In this document: positions 9,699 to 17,108 of the stretch, in pieces | Layout: each line of letters opens with the position of its first letter | How positions within the stretch are numbered: position 1 is the stretch's first letter | Assembly (NCBI RefSeq): GCF_024437735.1 | Contig: NZ_JANFQO010000010.1 | Span: 1 to 64,000, forward strand | Direction: 5' to 3' | From: Tahibacter harae | Lineage (GTDB): Bacteria > Pseudomonadota > Gammaproteobacteria > Xanthomonadales > Rhodanobacteraceae | Length of the DNA: 64,000 bases | The notes under the pieces: generated by a model | The model's database searches: none | Told to the model about the DNA's origin: nothing | Seen by the model: only the letters and a program-made list of their open reading frames with translations | Made by a program: the position numbers and the translations under genes

Positions 9699-10931
9699 TC
9701 ACTCGTAGCGCAGCGCGACGATAGGATCGAGGTTGGCCGCCTTTGCCGCCGGCAGCATGCCGAACACCACGCCGACGACGCTGACGAATCCGAAGGCCAG
9801 GCCGATAGCCCAGGCCGGCACGCCGCTGAGCGGGAAGTTCATCGCATGGGCTGCGGCCGTGCCTATGCCGTAGCCGAGCAGGATGCCGATGAGTCCGCCA
9901 AGCAGGCACAGGATCAGGGCTTCCAGCAGGAATTGCAGCAGGATGTGGTGGCGCTTGGCGCCGATGGCCTTGCAGATGCCGATTTCGCGCGTGCGCTCGT
10001 TCACCGAGACCAGCATGATGTTCATGATGCCGATGCCGCCGACCAGCAGCGAAATGCTGACCATGCCGATCGTGAAATAGGTGATGGCGTTGATGAAATC
10101 CGAGAAGCTGGACAGCAGCTGCTCCGGGCTCTGGATCTTGAAATCGTCTTCCTGGTTGTCTTCCAGCTTGTGCGAGGCGCGCAGCAGCCGGGTGATTCTC
10201 TGGCGTATCTCACCGGCGGCGGTCAGGTCCTCCACCGTGAGCAGGATCTGGATATCGGACTGGTTCTGGTTGCCGATCAGGCTCTGCATGGTGTCGTAAG
10301 GCAGCAGGACGTAGTCGTCCTGGCTCACGCCGAAGGCGTCGCCCTTGGGCTCCATCAGGCCGACGATCTTCACCCACTCGCCGTTGATCTCGATGTATTC
10401 GCCGACCGGGTTGGCCGGCATGCCCATCTTCTGGCGCACTTCCTCGCCGACCACGGCGACGCGGCGGCGGGTGCGGTTGTCGCTGTCGGTCAGGAAGCGC
10501 CCGTGTACCGGCACCATCTGCGACAGCTTCTGGTAGGTGTAGGTGGTGCCCAGCACGCGGCTGTAGCCCTTCTTCGACGAATAGCTCAGCGCCGACATCG
10601 AGCTTGCGTTCGCCACCGAGATCAGTACCGGCGTGATCGCCGAGATGCCGCCGACCTTTTCCCGGATCAGATTCAGGTCTTCCGGATTCAGGCGCGCGAA
10701 CTGGCCGCTGAGCTGCTTTTCGTTCGAGGTGAACGAGGTGATGGCGAGGTTGTTCGTGCCCAGGCCCTGGAACAGCCGCGTGACGCTGCCGCTGAGCCCC
10801 TGGATCACGCAGACCAGCGCAATGATGGACGCGACGCCGACGATGATGCCCAGGCTGGTCAGGAACGCGCGGAAACGATGTGCATTGATCGAGTTCAGCG
10901 CGGCGCGGATGCTTTCGACGAGGATGAACAT
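9699..10931 (-). CDS. MacB-like ABC transporter permease
   Basis: Inner-membrane permease of a tripartite-type macrolide/peptide exporter. The protein (410 aa from the ATG) has one N-terminal membrane segment (about residues 20-45), a large periplasmic MacB-type core domain of about 200 residues, and three C-terminal membrane segments that include SLLVGGIGIMNIMLVSV and the conserved RTREIGICKAIGA stretch of the FtsX-like permease domain. Unlike E. coli MacB it has no fused ATPase; that is the next gene upstream. A TTG six bases earlier overlaps the ATPase stop codon and is an alternative start. Last gene of the exporter set and closest to the PKS, so export of the polyketide is a reasonable inference. 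Confidence 0.9.
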   Translation of the reverse strand: MFILVESIRAALNSINAHRFRAFLTSLGIIVGVASIIALVCVIQGLSGSVTRLFQGLGTNNLAITSFTSNEKQLSGQFARLNPEDLNLIREKVGGISAITPVLISVANASSMSALSYSSKKGYSRVLGTTYTYQKLSQMVPVHGRFLTDSDNRTRRRVAVVGEEVRQKMGMPANPVGEYIEINGEWVKIVGLMEPKGDAFGVSQDDYVLLPYDTMQSLIGNQNQSDIQILLTVEDLTAAGEIRQRITRLLRASHKLEDNQEDDFKIQSPEQLLSSFSDFINAITYFTIGMVSISLLVGGIGIMNIMLVSVNERTREIGICKAIGAKRHHILLQFLLEALILCLLGGLIGILLGYGIGTAAAHAMNFPLSGVPAWAIGLAFGFVSVVGVVFGMLPAAKAANLDPIVALRYE

Positions 10932-10933
10932 GC

Positions 10934-11707
10934 TCAATGGGCGTTCTGGTAGTCCTGCACGATCCGGCCATCCTTGAGCTGGATGACGCGGTGGCAGTGG
11001 GCGGCGATGTCCGGCTCGTGGGTGACCACGATGATGGTCTGGCCGGCTTTGTGCAGCTCGTCGAACAGCTGCATGATCTGGTCGGCGGTGGACGAATCCA
11101 GATTGCCGGTGGGTTCGTCGGCAAGCAGGATCGACGGCGTGGTGACCAGCGCGCGCGCGATCGCGACGCGCTGGCGCTGGCCGCCGGACAGCTGGTTGGG
11201 CATGTGCTGCAGGCGGGCGCCCAGGCCTACGCGCTCCAGTGCCTGGGTGGCCAGGCGCTTGCGCTCGGCATGCACCACGCCGCGGTAGAGCAGCGGCTGC
11301 ATCACGTTGCCCAGCGAACTGATGCGCGGGATCAGGTTGAAGCTCTGGAAGATGAAGCCGATCTCGCGATTGCGGATCTCGGCCAGCTCGTTCTGGTTGA
11401 GGCCGGTCACGTCGGCGCCGTTGAGCAGGTAGCGGCCGTCGCAGGGCCGGTCCAGGCAGCCCAGAATGTTCATCATGGTCGACTTGCCGGAGCCCGAGGC
11501 GCCGGTCACCGCGACGTATTCGTTCTGGCGTATGCGCAGATCCACCGCATCGAGCGCGCGCAATTCCTCGCCGCCCATGACGAAGCGCTTGACGACCCGG
11601 TCCAGCACGATGACGTCCTTGCGGCCCGCCTGCGGCGGCCTGTCGGCGCCCCGGGGTGTGTCCGGCGCGGGCGCGTCCGGCACGGCGGCATGACGCTCGG
11701 GATTCAT
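10934..11707 (-). CDS. ABC transporter ATP-binding protein (MacB/LolD type)
   Basis: ATPase that powers the permease encoded directly downstream. The 257-aa protein shows Walker A GASGSGKST, the signature LSGGQRQRVAIARAL, Walker B ILLADEPTGNLDS and the H-loop in VVTHEPD; the sequence around LNQNELAEIRNREIGFIFQ is typical of the LolD/MacB subfamily. About 30 residues before the fold are poorly conserved and rich in Pro/Ala. The ATG overlaps the stop of the adaptor gene (ATGA) and the permease starts two bases after its own stop, so the three genes are almost certainly co-translated. Confidence 0.93.
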   Translation of the reverse strand: MNPERHAAVPDAPAPDTPRGADRPPQAGRKDVIVLDRVVKRFVMGGEELRALDAVDLRIRQNEYVAVTGASGSGKSTMMNILGCLDRPCDGRYLLNGADVTGLNQNELAEIRNREIGFIFQSFNLIPRISSLGNVMQPLLYRGVVHAERKRLATQALERVGLGARLQHMPNQLSGGQRQRVAIARALVTTPSILLADEPTGNLDSSTADQIMQLFDELHKAGQTIIVVTHEPDIAAHCHRVIQLKDGRIVQDYQNAH

Positions 11708-12909
11708 CCGGAAACCGGCGCTGCCGCGGGCGCGGCCGGACGCTCCGGCGCGATGGCCTTGACCGGATCGCCCTGGCGCAGGCTCTGCAGCACCTTGTCC
11801 GGGCCGGTGATGATCTGCTCGCCGGCGCTGGCGCCCTTGGTGATCTCGTAATAGTTGTCGTCGGAAATGCCGGTCTCGACCGCGACCTTGGTCGCGACGC
11901 CGCCGCGGTTGACGAAGACGTGATGGCTGGACTTGTTGCTCTTGCTGTCGGACTCGACCAGCACGGCCTGGATAGGCGCGGCCAGCACCTCGCTCTTGCT
12001 GCGGGTGAAGATTTCCGCGCGGCAAGACATGCCGGGCTTGAGGTCGACCGTGGTATTGCTGCGGTCCAGGCGGATCTTCACCGCGAAGCTCAGACCCTGG
12101 CGGCCTTCCGCCACCTTGGCCGAGGTGGCCATGGATTCGATCTGGCCTTTGATCGGGCTGTTGCGGTAGGCGACGGCGACGACTTCAGCCTCGTCGCCGA
12201 CCTTGACGTTGCCGATGTCGGCTTCGTCGACGTTGACCTCGGTGTAGATGCTGTCCGGGTTGGAGATCACCATGAGGGTGGAACCCGGGATGCCGCCGGC
12301 GCTGGGGATCGCCGTCTCGCCGACGCGCAGGTCCACCGAGGTGACCACGCCGTCGATCGGCGAATAGATCCGCGTCTTGCCGAGCTGGCGCTCGACCTGG
12401 GCGTACTGGGCGCGCGCCTGCAGCAGCGCCGCGTTCGCCGCACGCAGCTCGACCTGGGCCAGGTTGCGGGCCAGCTCGCTTTTCTCGTAGGCATCCTTGG
12501 CGACCAGCTTGGCCTCGATCAGGCGCTTGCTGCGCTCCCATTCGCGCTGTGCGTTCTGCACGTTGAACTTGGCGCGCTCGATATCGGATTCGCGCTGGCG
12601 CACCAGGGCCAGGCTCTGTTCCACTGCCGCGGCGTATTCCTCGTCGCGCAGCTCCATCACCAGCTGGCCCTTGGTCACGCGGCCGCCTTCGGTGGCATGG
12701 ACGGTGCGCACCATGCCGACGATTTCGGAGGTCAGGCTGACCCGCTCGTCATAGGTGATCTTGCCCGAGGCCAGGATCGACGAGCGGATCGAATGCAGCG
12801 CAAGTTCCTGCACCTGCACGCCGACAGCATCGCGCCGCCCCAACCGGGTCATGAGACTGGCCAGTACAACCAGGGCGACTATGCCCAGCAGAACGAGCGC
12901 TTTCTTCAT
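11704..12909 (-). CDS. MacA-like periplasmic adaptor (membrane fusion protein, HlyD family)
   Basis: Periplasmic adaptor of the exporter, linking the inner-membrane permease to an outer-membrane channel. The 401-aa protein has an N-terminal membrane anchor (about residues 4-22, LVLLGIVALVVLASL), then a lipoyl/barrel-sandwich half, an alpha-helical hairpin (about 95-190, rich in Glu/Arg/Gln), the second barrel half (KTRIYSPIDGVVTSVDLRVGE) and a beta-barrel region. The C-terminus is Ala/Pro-rich. No outer-membrane TolC-type gene is seen in the window, so a channel from elsewhere would be needed. First gene of the three-gene exporter. Confidence 0.92.
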   Translation of the reverse strand: MKKALVLLGIVALVVLASLMTRLGRRDAVGVQVQELALHSIRSSILASGKITYDERVSLTSEIVGMVRTVHATEGGRVTKGQLVMELRDEEYAAAVEQSLALVRQRESDIERAKFNVQNAQREWERSKRLIEAKLVAKDAYEKSELARNLAQVELRAANAALLQARAQYAQVERQLGKTRIYSPIDGVVTSVDLRVGETAIPSAGGIPGSTLMVISNPDSIYTEVNVDEADIGNVKVGDEAEVVAVAYRNSPIKGQIESMATSAKVAEGRQGLSFAVKIRLDRSNTTVDLKPGMSCRAEIFTRSKSEVLAAPIQAVLVESDSKSNKSSHHVFVNRGGVATKVAVETGISDDNYYEITKGASAGEQIITGPDKVLQSLRQGDPVKAIAPERPAAPAAAPVSG

Positions 12910-12918
12910 GGGCCGTGG

Positions 12919-13632
12919 CTACTTGAACAGTGCCCAGGCGATCCAGGCTCCGTAGATGATGGCAACAGGACTCAGCACGACCACGGCGGAGCTGACCCAG
13001 GAACGGCCGGTCCAGAGCTGGTAGCCGATGACGAGCAGCACCCAGGACCAGATGATGGTCAGGTCCAGGCCATCCGCCAGTCCCTTGAAGTTGCTTTCGC
13101 TGCCGACATGGAAGAACAGGTTGTTCAGGGTCAGCGGATTGAGCTTGTCCGGCGCAACCTGGTTGGTGCCGCCGACGACGAAGTTCACCGCCATCGCCAG
13201 CACCGTGACCAGGGCCGGCATCAGCGACCACACTGCCAGCGAGAACCAGTGCTTGAAGCGGTACTTGTCGTCGAACACCGCGCCGACGATCAGCAGGTAT
13301 ACCGCCAGCAGCAGCGAAATGCCGATCTGGATGACGCCGACCGAAGCGGTGGAAAGAAAGATGAAGGCGCCGGGACGCATGGCCGAAATGGCCTGGCCGG
13401 TGGCCTCGCGCTGCTCCGGCGCGACCTTGGCGGTTTCCTGCGCGACCAGCTGCGCCTTCATCCAGGCGAAGTCGACCGCATTGAAGTACCAGAACCACCA
13501 GCATACCCACACGACGAACATGACCAGCAGCGGCAGGAAGATCATCGGCCGCTCGCGCAGGTTGCGGAACGCGGCGGCCGGCGCCGCGAAGATGTTGAGC
13601 AGGTTGGAAGCGGCTTCGCTGGTATAGCTCAT
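12919..13632 (-). CDS. Yip1-domain integral membrane protein
   Basis: A 237-aa membrane protein with about five hydrophobic segments (for example MIFLPLLVMFVVWVCWWFWY and ISLLLAVYLLIVGAVF). The N-terminal pattern (LLNIFAAPAAAFRNLRERP) matches the Yip1/YIPF family that occurs in bacteria next to MacA/MacB-type exporters. Function is not known for bacterial members; a helper role for the exporter encoded 9 bases downstream is an inference from position. It starts three bases after the ACP gene ends. Confidence 0.8.
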   Translation of the reverse strand: MSYTSEAASNLLNIFAAPAAAFRNLRERPMIFLPLLVMFVVWVCWWFWYFNAVDFAWMKAQLVAQETAKVAPEQREATGQAISAMRPGAFIFLSTASVGVIQIGISLLLAVYLLIVGAVFDDKYRFKHWFSLAVWSLMPALVTVLAMAVNFVVGGTNQVAPDKLNPLTLNNLFFHVGSESNFKGLADGLDLTIIWSWVLLVIGYQLWTGRSWVSSAVVVLSPVAIIYGAWIAWALFK

Positions 13633-13635
13633 GGC

Positions 13636-13887
13636 TCAGCCCGCACCGGCATAGGCGTTGCAGAGGTCACCGACGGTGCGCACGTTCGTGATGGGCAGTT
13701 CGCCGCTGGCGAACGGATCGACGTCCAGCTCGATTTCGAGGATGGCGAGGATGCGGGCGATGTGCAGCGAGCGGAAGCCAAGTTCGTCGACGAGGCTCTT
13801 GTCGTCGGACAGCGGCGGCAGTTCGAGATGTTCGTCCTCGGCCACGCGCTTCAATGTATCGTAGATGACATCCCGGTGATCAGCCAT
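13636..13887 (-). CDS. Discrete acyl carrier protein
   Basis: Small acidic four-helix carrier protein of 83 aa. The predicted phosphopantetheine site is the Ser in ELGFRSLHIARI; the usual Asp-Ser-Leu motif is Arg-Ser-Leu here. I start at the ATG preceded by AGGGA; an upstream ATG would add seven residues (MYTGTCE) that do not belong to the fold. It lies directly after a ligase and an SDR, so the likely role is to carry the acyl group activated by the ligase to the KAS III-like enzyme or to the PKS. The Sfp-type transferase at 21302-22105 would convert it to the holo form. Confidence 0.88.
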   Translation of the reverse strand: MADHRDVIYDTLKRVAEDEHLELPPLSDDKSLVDELGFRSLHIARILAILEIELDVDPFASGELPITNVRTVGDLCNAYAGAG

Positions 13888-13941
13888 TTCGCATGTCCCT
13901 GTATACAAAAGTGTTCATGAAGCGCACGCGGGCGGGAGAGC

Positions 13942-14676
13942 CTAGCACGAAAAGCCACCATCGACGACTAGGGTCTGGCCGGTGATGGAGCGCGTGGAAA
14001 TCAGGAATCCGACGGTCGCGACAAGGTCTTCGATACTGCACAGCCGGCGCATCGGCGTACGCCGGATGATGCGCGCGCGCTGGGCGTCGCTGAGGTGTTC
14101 GACCATGTCGCTGTCGAAGAAGCCCGGCGCGATGGCGTTGACGCTGATGCCTTGGGGACCGACCTCGCGGGCCAGGCTCTTGGTGAAGCCGATCAGGGCG
14201 GCCTTGGTCGCGCTGTAGACCGACAGCCCGTTGTGTCCGAGCACGGCGTTGACCGAGGAAATATTGATGATGCTGCCGCGCCGCGCGCTGAGCATGCCCT
14301 TGAGACTGGCCCGGGTCAGCACGATGGCCGACTCCAGGTTCAGGGTCAGCGCCGCACTGATGTCCTTCTCCGGCGTCATCGTCAGCAGGCCTTCGATGCC
14401 GGTGCCGGCATTGTTGACCAGGGTGTCGATACGGCCGTAGCGGCGGATCACGTTCATGGCGAACTTGCGCACGGCGGCGAGGTCACGTCCGTCGACCGCC
14501 TCCCAGTAGAAACGGTCGCCGGACGGATCCTCGGCCCGGCGCCGTTCCACCCACGCGCCCGGACTGCGGCTGTAGGTGGCGACGATGTCGCCGGCGGCGA
14601 GCCGCGCTTCGACCAGGGCCTGGCCGAAGCCGCGGCTGCCGCCGCTGATCAGCGCAACCGGCGCCTCAGGCGACAT
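13942..14676 (-). CDS. Short-chain dehydrogenase/reductase, FabG-like
   Basis: NAD(P)-dependent oxidoreductase of 244 aa, probably a 3-oxoacyl-ACP reductase acting on a carrier-bound acyl group. The nucleotide motif is GGSRGFGQ near residue 12, followed by the structural NNAG; the catalytic Ser sits in NISSVNA and the Tyr-x-x-x-Lys pair in YSATKAA. The C-terminal ITGQTLVVDGGF is typical of FabG. The start codon overlaps the end of the ligase gene by about 10 bases, so the two are translated together. Confidence 0.92.
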   Translation of the reverse strand: MSPEAPVALISGGSRGFGQALVEARLAAGDIVATYSRSPGAWVERRRAEDPSGDRFYWEAVDGRDLAAVRKFAMNVIRRYGRIDTLVNNAGTGIEGLLTMTPEKDISAALTLNLESAIVLTRASLKGMLSARRGSIINISSVNAVLGHNGLSVYSATKAALIGFTKSLAREVGPQGISVNAIAPGFFDSDMVEHLSDAQRARIIRRTPMRRLCSIEDLVATVGFLISTRSITGQTLVVDGGFSC

Positions 14677-16063
14677 TGGCTTCAGCCGCCGGCGCGGCTG
14701 CCGCAGCAGTACCGCTGCGCTTGCGCATCTTCTTGAAGCGCGAGCTGTGCATGGTTTCGTAGGTGACCTTGATCGCCGCCGGCACCTTGAACGCCGGCAG
14801 GTGCTGCTGGCAGTGGCGGCGCACGCGGCGCTCCACCGCAGCCGCCTCTTCCGGCGACTTCAGCAGCACGGTGGCGATGACCAGCTGGCCCGTGACGGCG
14901 CTCTTCTTGCCGCTCACCACCACGTCGCCGATGTTGCTGACGCCGAGGATGATGTTCTCGATCTCGGTCGGATAGACCTTCTCGCCGCCGACGTTGATGA
15001 TCTCGGAATCGCGGCCGAGGATACGCATGAAGCCGTCGCGCATCTCGACACGGTCGCCGGTGTTGAGCCAGCCCTCCTCGCAGAACGGCGAGGGAGCGTT
15101 GAGATAGCCCAGCATGGCCGAGTCGGAACGGATGTGCAGGATGCCGTCGACCACCTTGGTCTCGTAGTTCTCGCCGCCGACCTTCATGAACAGCGAGCCC
15201 TGGCCTTCGGACTGGGTCGGCAGTATGCCCGCTTCGGTCAGGCCGTAGGTCTGCTTGCAGCGCACGTTCGGCAGGGCGATGTTCAATGCGCTCAGCGTGG
15301 CCGGCAGCATCGGTTCGGTGCCGTAGGTGACCATGCGCAGCGAGGACAGATCGTACTGACGGTACAGCTCGGAGATCAGCACCATGTTGAGGAACGTCGG
15401 CGTGGTCGGCAGCAGTTCGACCTTATGCTGCTCGATCGCCCGGCAGACGGTGTCGACGGAACGGTCCGGCACGAACACGGCGGTGCCGCCATGGCAGAGC
15501 GTGTGCAGCAGGGTATTCATGCCGCCGATGTGATCGAACATCAGGAAGATCAGCGCACGGAACGAACGACGGTCCTTGCGGGTGACATTGGAGATCAGGC
15601 GGGAGAAGCGGTGCACCGAGGCCTTGTTCTTGCCGGTCGAGCCGGAGGTGAACAGGATCAGGCCGGCTTCCGGCACGTCGCCGCGCAGCTGGTCCAGCAG
15701 CGGGTGCGCACGGCCGTGGCCACACGCGGAGAATTGCGCTTCGCCAGCGGCGTCGAATTCGATCAGGTAATCGACACAGGCGGCTTCCAGCGCCTCGCCG
15801 CGATCGACGTCGTTGGCGGAAAGAAACGGCACCACGATACAGGCATGCTGAACCAGGGCAATGACCAGGGCGATCATGTCAATGGAGATCGTTCCGGCCA
15901 TCGCGACGCAGTCACCCGGCTGAAGGCCCTTCTGCTGCAGGTATGCGCTCCAGCTGTCGACCGTTTCGGCCAGCTCCGCATAGCTGAAAGTCTTGTCGTC
16001 ACAAACAACTGCAAGGTCATCCTGACGTCCGCGCCACTGCTGAACAAAGTGCGAAAAACTCAC
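14666..16063 (-). CDS. AMP-dependent acyl-CoA/acyl-ACP ligase
   Basis: Adenylate-forming enzyme (ANL family), about 465 aa, expected to activate a carboxylic acid with ATP and load it on the neighbouring ACP or on CoA. Seen: the P-loop SGSTGKNKASVH (A3), TYGLTEAGI (A5), the Asp of GDRVEMRDGFMRILGRDSEIINVGGEKVYP (A7-A8) and the C-terminal Lys region. I choose the GTG with GGGAGG seven bases ahead; an upstream GTG at 16105 would add 14 residues. The substrate cannot be read from the sequence. It is followed without a gap by the SDR and ACP, which suggests one small acyl-processing unit. Confidence 0.9.
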   Translation of the reverse strand: MSFSHFVQQWRGRQDDLAVVCDDKTFSYAELAETVDSWSAYLQQKGLQPGDCVAMAGTISIDMIALVIALVQHACIVVPFLSANDVDRGEALEAACVDYLIEFDAAGEAQFSACGHGRAHPLLDQLRGDVPEAGLILFTSGSTGKNKASVHRFSRLISNVTRKDRRSFRALIFLMFDHIGGMNTLLHTLCHGGTAVFVPDRSVDTVCRAIEQHKVELLPTTPTFLNMVLISELYRQYDLSSLRMVTYGTEPMLPATLSALNIALPNVRCKQTYGLTEAGILPTQSEGQGSLFMKVGGENYETKVVDGILHIRSDSAMLGYLNAPSPFCEEGWLNTGDRVEMRDGFMRILGRDSEIINVGGEKVYPTEIENIILGVSNIGDVVVSGKKSAVTGQLVIATVLLKSPEEAAAVERRVRRHCQQHLPAFKVPAAIKVTYETMHSSRFKKMRKRSGTAAAAAPAAEANVA

Positions 16064-16160
16064 GAAAAAGCCTCCCACGTTGAATTCAAACCAGTCGAAA
16101 TGCACGGCCAGCTGGCGCAGCCCGTCGGGCTGACCCGCTGCTGGTCGAAACGCCTGTTAC

Positions 16161-17084
16161 CTACCGCTTCTGGAGCATGATCAGGCCGAAGTGGCCATGG
16201 GCCGTCGATGCAAGCATTGATGTGCCTACATCGGCGTTCTCGGGCTGCGAATAGAAGTCGACCAGATTGATGATCGGATCCGCAGCGTAGCAATGCCCAT
16301 AGCGAGCGGTGTTGCCCTGATAGGCAAGCAGGCCGTCGACAGGCATGACTGACAATTCAATCTCTTGGATAGGAATGAAGATGTTGCTGCCGAAAAACGC
16401 CGTGGTCTTCGCCAGCTCCGCCAATCCTTCGCGCTTGAGTTCATCGAAAACGGAATAGATCAGCTGACACTTCTCCTGGAAATTCGCGCCGCCGTTCTGC
16501 AGGGACGACGGGCAAGACATCACTTTCACGGCACGGATCGAGTAATCCGCCGCATCCGACCGCATGACGACAAAACTGCACGAACCGTCGCTGAGGACGC
16601 CGTAACGCTGGAAGCGCTCGACATCGCGTTCGATCTTGTCGACGGTCACCACCAGAACCGTGCGACTGGTGCCGCTCTCCACCAGGGCATTGGCCAGCTT
16701 CGCCGCCGAGAACAGCGAGGCACAACCCGCCCCGCCGACCCAGCTGACGAAGGTGTAGCCCAGCCCCAGCGTCGTGGTCAGCTCTCCCAGATAGCGATTC
16801 TGCGCGTGATAGTTGAAGCCACCGTTACAGCAAAGCACCAGCGCATCGACTTGCGTCGGCTGCAGGCCTGCCTTGTCCAGCGTTGCACGCACCGAATCGC
16901 ACGCGAGCGCGGCCGCGCTCCTGTCCGATTTGCGATACGTGTCCCAACCCCACAGCTCCTTGACATCGGGCATTGCGAATTCATTGAGAACGGCGACCTT
17001 GTTGCTCAGCGTGTCGACGTCACCCTCGATTTCACCTACCACATAGCTCGGCGCCAGCAAACCAACACCACCCCGCATACGCAT
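16161..17084 (-). CDS. 3-oxoacyl-ACP synthase III-like (KAS III) enzyme
   Basis: Thiolase-fold protein of 307 aa. The nucleophile is Cys121 in WVGGAGCASLF. The C-terminal GNT of the family's GNTSAAS motif is present, but it is followed by an unusual RYGHCYAADP, and the position of the catalytic His in HQAN appears to be occupied by FFGSN. It may therefore be an acyl transferase rather than a decarboxylating condensing enzyme, as known for some KAS III-like proteins of polyketide pathways. It starts at an ATG with AGGAG upstream. Position between the ligase and the oxidoreductase fits a role in attaching or priming an acyl unit. Confidence 0.82.
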   Translation of the reverse strand: MRMRGGVGLLAPSYVVGEIEGDVDTLSNKVAVLNEFAMPDVKELWGWDTYRKSDRSAAALACDSVRATLDKAGLQPTQVDALVLCCNGGFNYHAQNRYLGELTTTLGLGYTFVSWVGGAGCASLFSAAKLANALVESGTSRTVLVVTVDKIERDVERFQRYGVLSDGSCSFVVMRSDAADYSIRAVKVMSCPSSLQNGGANFQEKCQLIYSVFDELKREGLAELAKTTAFFGSNIFIPIQEIELSVMPVDGLLAYQGNTARYGHCYAADPIINLVDFYSQPENADVGTSMLASTAHGHFGLIMLQKR

Positions 17085-17108
17085 CCCACTCCTGCACCAT
17101 TCGACTGC

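Noticed and set aside
9594-10952. 452-codon plus-strand open frame
   Set aside because: Antisense to the MacB-like permease; composition is Asp/His/Gln-rich shadow sequence.
11656-13920. 754-codon plus-strand open frame
   Set aside because: Covers the adaptor, Yip1 and ACP genes on the other strand, all of which have recognisable domains.
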